Shown here piece after piece: positions 52,281-58,346 of a stretch of DNA of 58,346 nucleotides (within the stretch, counting starts at the first letter, position 1; every line of letters begins with the position of its first letter). Source of the DNA: a virus; IMG/VR virus record IMGVR_UViG_3300020477_000025, positions 1 through 58,346 of that record. One strand, 5' to 3'. The notes under the pieces were generated by a model. It saw nothing but the letters and a program-made list of their open reading frames with translations. It did no database searches and was not told where the DNA came from. Made by a program: the position numbers and the translations under genes.

Positions 52281-53123
52281 ATGGGATTTTTTAATACACT
52301 TGGAAGTGGGTTGGCAGCAGAGTCTCTTGCTGCTGGCTCTTCTTTTTTAGAGGATTTTCTTGACACAGACCCAACTCTAGGTACATGCGCCCCTTCAGAG
52401 GCAAATATTAGGAATCAGGTGACTTTTGCAACATTGCGCTTGAGTTTTCCAACCACTGCGACGGGGGCAAAGTTGTCGCTGCCGGCATATTTAACGGCAT
52501 TTAGTGAGAACTTCACGCCGCAATGGACTTCAACACCAGTCTTTGGTCGAGCAGACCCTATTCCAGTTTACAAAAATACTAGTCGCTCTACTAGTTTGGG
52601 CTTTTTAATACCTTGTTATAATAGCAATGATGCAAATGAAAATTTGAAAAAATTAAATATGTTAATCAAGTCTTTATACCCGGGCTATACAAAACTTAAA
52701 AAAACAGGCGCAGTTGTTTTATCTAGCCCACCGCTGATTAGAGTTAAGTTCGCAAATTTGCTGGTTAATCATAAAAATCCTTATAAAGGCTTGCTTGGCT
52801 ATATTACATCTTTTTCAACAGATTTTGGAATTAATAATCGCGGCGTTTTTATGGATAGAAGTTCCATCCCCGGCCGCGGCGCATTGTTCCCTAGGGCTTT
52901 TCAATTTAATTTTAGCTTTTCGCCTTTGCACGAAAGCATAGTTGGCTGGGATAATGATGAGTCGGGCGGCAAATTCTTTGGGAGCAGAGATTACCCCTAT
53001 AGAACAAAGATGTCGCCCGGTGATATTATACAGGCCGGCGCGTCTACAGTGACTAACGCCATCGGCGCTGGCGGCTTGGGTGAAAAGGTTCAATTTAGTG
53101 AAATATTGGGATGGGCAGGATAA
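52281..53123 (+). CDS. Baseplate tail-tube junction protein (gp48/gp54-like)
   Basis: 280 aa, behind AAAAGGAG. Landmarks are TPQWTSTPVFGRADPIPVY followed by KNTSRSTSLGFLIP and SSPPLIRVKFANLL. This tube-like fold with a WTSTPVFGR signature is typical of the proteins that cap the baseplate and start tube polymerisation in T4-like phages. The C-terminal 60 residues (SGGKFFGSRDYPYRTKMS) are Gly-rich. Its stop overlaps the next start (TAATG). Whether it is gp48 or gp54 cannot be told without a profile search. Confidence 0.68.
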   Translation: MGFFNTLGSGLAAESLAAGSSFLEDFLDTDPTLGTCAPSEANIRNQVTFATLRLSFPTTATGAKLSLPAYLTAFSENFTPQWTSTPVFGRADPIPVYKNTSRSTSLGFLIPCYNSNDANENLKKLNMLIKSLYPGYTKLKKTGAVVLSSPPLIRVKFANLLVNHKNPYKGLLGYITSFSTDFGINNRGVFMDRSSIPGRGALFPRAFQFNFSFSPLHESIVGWDNDESGGKFFGSRDYPYRTKMSPGDIIQAGASTVTNAIGAGGLGEKVQFSEILGWAG

Positions 53124-53494
53124 TGGCATTTTCAAGATATAAAGATACTGGTGTTATTTTGAATGATGACTTGGACTATAAGAAGGTTTTTGTAAAAAGA
53201 TTCGGCAGAGATGGTTTAGACAACATTCAAAGAGTTTCATATCTTAAACATTTAGAAACTTTGGAATTAAAATATCCAACTCTTGCTGACATTGTTAACT
53301 TATCTTTTACTAACTACATATGGTCGCAAGGGGATCGATTTTATAAGCTGTCTCATGAGTTTTATGGTGATGCAAGATATTGGTGGGTCATCGCTTGGTT
53401 TAATAAAAAGCCGACCGATCATCACGTTAGCGTGGGAGATCTAATAAAAGTACCAACACCTTTAGAAGAAATTTTAAATGCAATTGGTTTATAA
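53123..53494 (+). CDS. Baseplate wedge protein with LysM-like domain (gp53-like)
   Basis: 123 aa from the ATG at 53123, one base into the previous stop; an ATG four codons earlier is less likely. The second half is a LysM-like domain: GDRFYKLSHEFYGDARYWW, then IAWFNKK and VGDLIKVPTPLEEIL. T4 gp53 (196 aa) is a wedge protein with the same kind of domain, used for protein-protein contact in the baseplate. Short length and position after the tube-junction gene support a gp53-like role. Confidence 0.75.
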   Translation: MAFSRYKDTGVILNDDLDYKKVFVKRFGRDGLDNIQRVSYLKHLETLELKYPTLADIVNLSFTNYIWSQGDRFYKLSHEFYGDARYWWVIAWFNKKPTDHHVSVGDLIKVPTPLEEILNAIGL

Positions 53495-53497
53495 AAT

Positions 53498-56482
53498 ATG
53501 GAAATATATTTACCTACAAAATTAAACCCTCAAGGGTGGCTCAGCGACGTGCTGCTGTCACAACTTTATAATGATGTATCTTCTGATGTTGATTTAGGAA
53601 GACTACATACAGCACTTTATAATAAGGATTACGCTGGGATTAAGAAAAAAATCATCAGCCTTCACCCTTCATACAGAAACAAGCTTTTGCCAAGTTTACA
53701 AAAAGTATCTAACAATGCAGGTAAAAACCCCACTAGTGTCCCCATAGATGAAAGATACGTTAAGTTTATGAGGGATTTAAAGCCTCATCACGTTGCTGCT
53801 ATGCAGCCGTACATACAAATATTTTTAAAAACTAAAAAAAATAGAAATAAAAAAGGAAGCTGGGCCGACGCTGATACCAAAGCCATTGTATTTAGACCTT
53901 TTGCAGATATTGGCCAATTGGCAGCACAAAATAAAGAAGGTGTATTAAAGAATAAATTTATGCGCGGCGAAGGGGCTGGCATTGAAAACATGTCCGTAAA
54001 AAGAGATTTTCCCGTTTGGGGCCTAGGCGCTTCATTTGAGGTAGATATAAGTTTCTTTTTTAGCAGTTTTCAAATATTTTCTGCAGGCCATCCGGTACAG
54101 GAACCAAAATCTGGCGCAACTGATGGCAATAGCCTTAAGGCAGACGACTATCTTAAGCTTATAACACCAGATTTAGATAATGAAATTGAAACTCTAAACC
54201 TTGAATATGGGTGGAAGATTAATAACAAAGGAGACTCTAGTTTTTGGGGTGTCAGTAAGGATGTTTTGCAGCTTGTTGAAAATGAAGAAAAAAAATCTTT
54301 TAGAATTAACTGGAATAAACATGATATAACATTCTCTGAGACGGGAGAAGTACAGATTAGGGTTAAATATTACGGTCTACCAGAAAATCAGGCATATACG
54401 ACACCAAAAAAGAAAAAAGAAAGCAATATTCTCAAGCCTTTAAACTTTGATATGTTAAAGGCTGTTACAAGTGAAGAAAATTTAACTGAAACTTTGAAAT
54501 CTTTAGAGTCGGCGAAAAAGGAAGTGAAAAAATTGACTGATTTGTGTTTAAACAAATTTGACAAAGACGGAAAACCACGAGATCCCAAAGAAATCGCAGA
54601 TTTGAAAGCAAAAATACCCGGCAGAAAAGAGGAAATACGAAGGCAAAGTATAGCCATAGAGAAGATGAAAAGAGATCTTGCACACAAAGCTAGCTCTTTA
54701 TTTTTAAAGAGAATTAAACAAAATAATAAATTGTTTCAAGTAAGATTTAGATCTTATCGAAAAGACGGAGAGACCGCCTTTGATGGTAAAGGCAAACACA
54801 CAATTGAGGCTCACTTTTTTAGAGTTGATCCGGATACAAAACTTGTTGGTAATTCTTCGATCGAAAAAGCAAAAGATTATGTTAAAAAAGGCGCCATAGC
54901 AAAATTTAAATCAACTTATAGTGTGCAGAAGAGCTTGTCAAAAAGTTTGGAAAAGCTTACTTGGCATAAAACTGCCGCAACCGCGAAAGAAAAGACTCGC
55001 AAACAATTAGACAAAATATTAGGTGCATTAACTTATAGTAATTTTGGCGCCGGCGAGTTTAAAACAACAGAAAAGATTATTGACTCTAAAGACTTGCCAT
55101 GCCCCAGCGGGATGAAGACTGCAATAAAACAAGACGCAAGCTTACCCGCGGGAAAACTAAAATGTGTGCCGAAAACCGTTCCTCAAAAAGGAGAATCACG
55201 ACCAGAATATAGGTTTTATGGAAATTTTATGTTTTTTCCTCTTAGGGATTTAATTTCTGTAATGCACGAGTTTTCAAATACTGGCAACAAAGAGGATAAC
55301 CCATACGACAGATATCCGATTGTTAGTTTAGGTAATATTATTTATAGACCAATGGGCAAGGATGTGACTGTTAATATTGGCGATATATTGATTGAAGTTG
55401 GAGTTTTCCAGCGCTGGTTTTATAATTCTGTAGTTGCGAAAGAGGCAAAAAACTGGACTTTTGGGCAGTTTATTCAATCTGTCATGGAAGAGCTAGTGCC
55501 GGCTGCTCTTGGTAGCTTTTCTTTGGCCAACAGCAGCGGCCCTACAAGCGCTATTGTCCATTCACCATTTCAGATATCAGAAAAGTATTTTAGAGCTTCA
55601 AAAAAGGGAAAGTCGGGAAAACACCCCGCAGATGAAATATATTTTATGCCTGAAGCCGGCTCTCTGGGGAGTGCCGACAATTTTAATCGCTACTTAGCAG
55701 AGCTAAAATCCAACAGTGAGTTGAAGAATGACCGCTCTGTTATACATTTTCATCAAAGATTTACTCCTCAAATCGCGGATACTGGCTTTAATACTCCAAT
55801 GCTTAAGCGCGTGCACGGTAGGAAATTTGATCGTGAAAAAGATGAAGTGGACGGCCTGTTTCACTTGTTTATTGGGAACTCAACTGGGCTTTTGGAAACC
55901 ATTTCTTTTTCCTATACAGATAATCCGGATTTAAGAACTGCTTTGGTGTTTGATAAATTTAAAGACATTGCGTTTCCGTATTTAAAGTTTGCATATTCGG
56001 CAAATTCAACTTTAACAGGAAATAATTTATTTTATAAAGGCGGGTTTTTTGTGCTTCCCGTTAGCCCGCTTGGAATCCCGGTAGAGCAGGATCCGGGCAT
56101 AACTGGTTATTATTGGATTCAGAATCTTGTTGATCAGTTCTCTATGGGTACTTACAAGACTGTCGTAAATGGAATAAACGCATATTCACCAGCCCTTTTT
56201 GCAAAAGAACAAAAATTTAGGAAGAAAGAAGAGCAATGTGGAATAAAGGAAATCAAAGAAAGGGCGCCGAAAGAAATTCCGATTGCTATAACTTACGGCA
56301 TAGATGAATACATACATAAAGATTTTATACTTGATCCAAAGATAGTTAAAATGTATAAATTAAGACCAAAAACCAAAGCTGAGAAAGATACCGCACCGGA
56401 ACCACCGGCAACAACGGCTGATCCATCGACGAATGTTTTAGCCGGCCCAGATAGCGGCATCGCCGGCCAGCCAATGATGTAA
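53498..56482 (+). CDS. Large tail/baseplate protein, unassigned, 994 aa
   Basis: Not recognised. It starts three bases after the gp53-like gene. Residues 1-330 contain an alpha/beta region (IQIFLKTKKNRNKKGSW, FPVWGLGASFEVDISFFF). Residues about 330-400 form a Lys/Glu-rich coiled coil (ETLKSLESAKKEVKKLTDL). Residues 560-900 have a compact domain with a helical WTFGQFIQSVMEELVPAAL and beta strands (GLLETISFSYTDNPDL). A Pro/Ala/Thr-rich tail ends it (PEPPATTADPSTN). It could be a hub or wedge component acting with its neighbours. No lysozyme motif was seen. Confidence 0.65.
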   Translation: MEIYLPTKLNPQGWLSDVLLSQLYNDVSSDVDLGRLHTALYNKDYAGIKKKIISLHPSYRNKLLPSLQKVSNNAGKNPTSVPIDERYVKFMRDLKPHHVAAMQPYIQIFLKTKKNRNKKGSWADADTKAIVFRPFADIGQLAAQNKEGVLKNKFMRGEGAGIENMSVKRDFPVWGLGASFEVDISFFFSSFQIFSAGHPVQEPKSGATDGNSLKADDYLKLITPDLDNEIETLNLEYGWKINNKGDSSFWGVSKDVLQLVENEEKKSFRINWNKHDITFSETGEVQIRVKYYGLPENQAYTTPKKKKESNILKPLNFDMLKAVTSEENLTETLKSLESAKKEVKKLTDLCLNKFDKDGKPRDPKEIADLKAKIPGRKEEIRRQSIAIEKMKRDLAHKASSLFLKRIKQNNKLFQVRFRSYRKDGETAFDGKGKHTIEAHFFRVDPDTKLVGNSSIEKAKDYVKKGAIAKFKSTYSVQKSLSKSLEKLTWHKTAATAKEKTRKQLDKILGALTYSNFGAGEFKTTEKIIDSKDLPCPSGMKTAIKQDASLPAGKLKCVPKTVPQKGESRPEYRFYGNFMFFPLRDLISVMHEFSNTGNKEDNPYDRYPIVSLGNIIYRPMGKDVTVNIGDILIEVGVFQRWFYNSVVAKEAKNWTFGQFIQSVMEELVPAALGSFSLANSSGPTSAIVHSPFQISEKYFRASKKGKSGKHPADEIYFMPEAGSLGSADNFNRYLAELKSNSELKNDRSVIHFHQRFTPQIADTGFNTPMLKRVHGRKFDREKDEVDGLFHLFIGNSTGLLETISFSYTDNPDLRTALVFDKFKDIAFPYLKFAYSANSTLTGNNLFYKGGFFVLPVSPLGIPVEQDPGITGYYWIQNLVDQFSMGTYKTVVNGINAYSPALFAKEQKFRKKEEQCGIKEIKERAPKEIPIAITYGIDEYIHKDFILDPKIVKMYKLRPKTKAEKDTAPEPPATTADPSTNVLAGPDSGIAGQPMM

Positions 56483-56496
56483 CGTGAGATAATATT

Positions 56497-58119
56497 ATGG
56501 CAACTAGTGAATATATAAAAAGAGTACATAATAGAATTAAAAAGCTCCGGTCAAAGGGACAGCCCGTAATTGTTAACCTTGTTCCGTTTACACAAAAAGA
56601 TTATGCTGGGGTTGTAGAAAAGCCGCCGAGCATTGCTGTTGAAAAACAAGAAATTGTTGATAAATATGGTTTTATCTCAAATGCGGATAATAATGATGGC
56701 ACCGCTGAACAACACACTGGCAGAAAAAATTATAAAACTGTTTATAACGATGTTCGTAGAGGCGCTATTGATACATGGTATGATATGCCGTTTTTTGGTA
56801 GAATGGATTTAAATGGTTTTATTTCTCAATTTATTTTTGATAAAAATGTTGATCTAATTGACGTTGATACTGCAAAGATGCTTTCTTATGTTGCGGAAGC
56901 ATTTTTGCGAATGGCAGAAGAATATAATGCTAGGGCTGATTCAAAAATATGCTGCCGCGGCCTCAGTGAAGATACAATAATACCGAAAATGAAGGCAATA
57001 AGAAGCTATGAAGATCCCCACACTCTTCGTGACGCATATTTGGATAGAGTATATTTAGAATTTTTTGCAACAACTCTACAACAATACGTGCATAGCGAGA
57101 AAATTAAGAGTATTGATGATTTTTATTTATTGTTAAAAAATTATTTACGTGGAAGCGGACAAACGCTTACAACTCCGGGTTTTATGGAAAGCCAAGAAAG
57201 TACAGTGTTGGCCTCTGGCTTAGCAGTAGACATACATGATGCCGATCCAGACGATGACGCAGTTAAAATCAGGTTTTTAGAAGATCCTAACTTTGAAATA
57301 ATAGCCAATTTGGCTCTTAAATATGGTTTTAAGGTTGATATTAATATTCCATGGAGATTAATTTTTGATTATAGAACTCCGGAGTTTAAAAAGTACCTTA
57401 AGATGCACTCTTTGTGGGAACAAGAATCGGTTAGCAGTTTTTCTATGCGCTATCATGATGGCCTTGCTCCGTTAGCTGGTTACTCTATCTTTTCTTCAAA
57501 TTATAATGGGTTTGTGTCGACATTAAATAAATTTTATAAACGATTTATTGATGAATTTCCGGAGTACATTACACATTTTTCCCCAGCCCGAGCAGGGCGC
57601 CTCAAGGCTGCATTTTTGCAAAAAGAAACAATTGTTTTTTCCGGCCCAAAAGTCGAAAAGCTATATAGAAAGCCGGAAAATTCAAATAAGCTTCAAACGT
57701 TTGGAAATTTAAAAGTAGTATCAGAGAAGTACATAGATTGGTATGCTGACATAAGAAATATAGAAAGAAATGTCCCGTTCTCGCCGGCTCTTATGAGGTC
57801 TATAAAAAGAGAAAGTAGGAAAATTTATATGTTTGCTGTGGGAAAGCTTGAATCCGGAAAGAACGCTGATTTTATTTACCATTCAAATATGGCGATTAAT
57901 TATATTGAGTATTTATTAGGCACATCTGCTGCTTTTATTAAAAAATCCTTGACACGCTTGGAGTCAGATGCGACAATGGTTATAGATAAGGCAGTATTGT
58001 CTGAAAGTGTTTTAGTCGCCCCGGATAAACTCGTGGCAACTGATTTGGATCTTTCTGGGCCGGCTGCCTCTTCAACTGGCATGCCCTCTGGTGCGCCGAC
58101 TGCCACTACTGGCTATTGA
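56497..58119 (+). CDS. Unassigned tail/baseplate protein, 540 aa
   Basis: Not recognised. It starts 14 bases after the 994-aa gene, with GTGAGAT upstream as a weak ribosome site. It is mostly helical with aromatic-rich segments (RGAIDTWYDMPFFGRMD, YLDRVYLEFFATTLQQYVH, DVDINIPWRLIFDYRT-like). The tail is Pro/Ala/Ser/Thr-rich (SSTGMPSGAPTATTGY). No membrane segment or catalytic motif is seen. Its stop overlaps the next start (TGATG), so the baseplate run continues past the window. Confidence 0.65.
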   Translation: MATSEYIKRVHNRIKKLRSKGQPVIVNLVPFTQKDYAGVVEKPPSIAVEKQEIVDKYGFISNADNNDGTAEQHTGRKNYKTVYNDVRRGAIDTWYDMPFFGRMDLNGFISQFIFDKNVDLIDVDTAKMLSYVAEAFLRMAEEYNARADSKICCRGLSEDTIIPKMKAIRSYEDPHTLRDAYLDRVYLEFFATTLQQYVHSEKIKSIDDFYLLLKNYLRGSGQTLTTPGFMESQESTVLASGLAVDIHDADPDDDAVKIRFLEDPNFEIIANLALKYGFKVDINIPWRLIFDYRTPEFKKYLKMHSLWEQESVSSFSMRYHDGLAPLAGYSIFSSNYNGFVSTLNKFYKRFIDEFPEYITHFSPARAGRLKAAFLQKETIVFSGPKVEKLYRKPENSNKLQTFGNLKVVSEKYIDWYADIRNIERNVPFSPALMRSIKRESRKIYMFAVGKLESGKNADFIYHSNMAINYIEYLLGTSAAFIKKSLTRLESDATMVIDKAVLSESVLVAPDKLVATDLDLSGPAASSTGMPSGAPTATTGY

Positions 58120-58346
58120 TGATTTTTCAAGTCTTAGACAACAAAAACAAGTGCACGAAGATTTATGCGGATGGCGCCATTTGTAGTGAACTCCCTTTAG
58201 GTCTACAGGGAACTTGGGAATATAAAGACAATTTGCCCCCCGAGGTCGATTTTGCAAAATTGTATTGCAGCGGCGCGAACATAAATGATGTCTGCCCAGA
58301 ATATTTAAAGGTACAGTGGGAAAATGTAAGCGATAAACTCAAAGCA
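58119..58346 (+). CDS. Hypothetical protein, 3' truncated by window end
   Basis: ATG at 58119 overlaps the previous stop (TGATG) and the frame stays open for 76 codons to the window end. The visible part is acidic with four Cys (residues 12, 22, 49 and 56: KNKCTKIY, AICSE, YCSGAN, DVCPEYL). No family can be named. Translational coupling and open frame support a real gene. Confidence 0.6.
   Translation, partial: MIFQVLDNKNKCTKIYADGAICSELPLGLQGTWEYKDNLPPEVDFAKLYCSGANINDVCPEYLKVQWENVSDKLKA

Overview
The window is part of the genome of a contractile-tailed (T4-like, myovirus-type) bacteriophage. It shows the T4-like head and tail order on one strand: large terminase, portal, prohead protease, scaffold, major capsid protein, neck proteins, tail sheath, tail tube, a gp26/PF12322-type protein, a probable tape measure and baseplate proteins. 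Every supported gene is on the + strand. Genes are tightly packed, with many ATGA, TGATG or TAATG overlaps, and no gene-free stretch exceeds about 210 bases. I saw no tRNA, rRNA, CRISPR array, integrase or insertion sequence. Base composition is AT-rich, but Gly and Ala are often written GGC and GCC. Good Shine-Dalgarno sequences (for example AAGGAGG before the capsid gene) point to a bacterial host that uses standard initiation. The host is not identifiable. The Cys-rich repeat style and several gene types recall large phages of marine or environmental bacteria, which is inference only.

Layout. (1) 1-21.5 kb: eight large structural or adhesin genes, including a 5'-truncated LamG-containing giant of at least 2,824 aa and Cys-rich proteins; two pairs share homologous terminal modules. 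(2) 21.5-26.8 kb: DNA metabolism, with a RuvC-like nuclease, a helical protein of unknown role, a DnaG-type primase behind a near-consensus sigma-70 promoter, and a single-chain fusion of SbcD/Mre11 and SbcC/Rad50. (3) 26.9-29.8 kb: an acidic EF-hand-like protein, a Cys-rich micropeptide, small membrane proteins that look like part of a lysis cassette, a Zn-ribbon protein and one unknown. (4) 29.8-41.3 kb: packaging and head module with TerL, portal, prohead protease, a phage-encoded ribosomal protein bS21, scaffold, an enlarged major capsid protein and a probable capsid accessory protein closed by strong terminators. (5) 41.3-42.5 kb: two adjacent 2OG-Fe(II) oxygenase-like genes. (6) 42.6-58.3 kb: neck, sheath, two tandem tube paralogues, gp26-like protein with a small chaperone-like partner, tape measure, tube-junction protein, LysM-bearing gp53-like wedge and large unassigned tail or baseplate proteins.

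How it fits together. The primase and SbcDC fusion would serve replication and recombination. The RuvC-like nuclease could resolve branched DNA before TerL packages it through the portal. Four or five small proteins start with the same short motif (LKxIIxEE near residues 8-15), ending in a T4-prohead-protease-like I-x-E site. They may be scaffold-associated internal head proteins cut by the protease encoded at 35537. A repeated upstream motif, ACTATTTAT (variant ACTAATTAT), precedes most structural transcription-unit starts and is a candidate late promoter.
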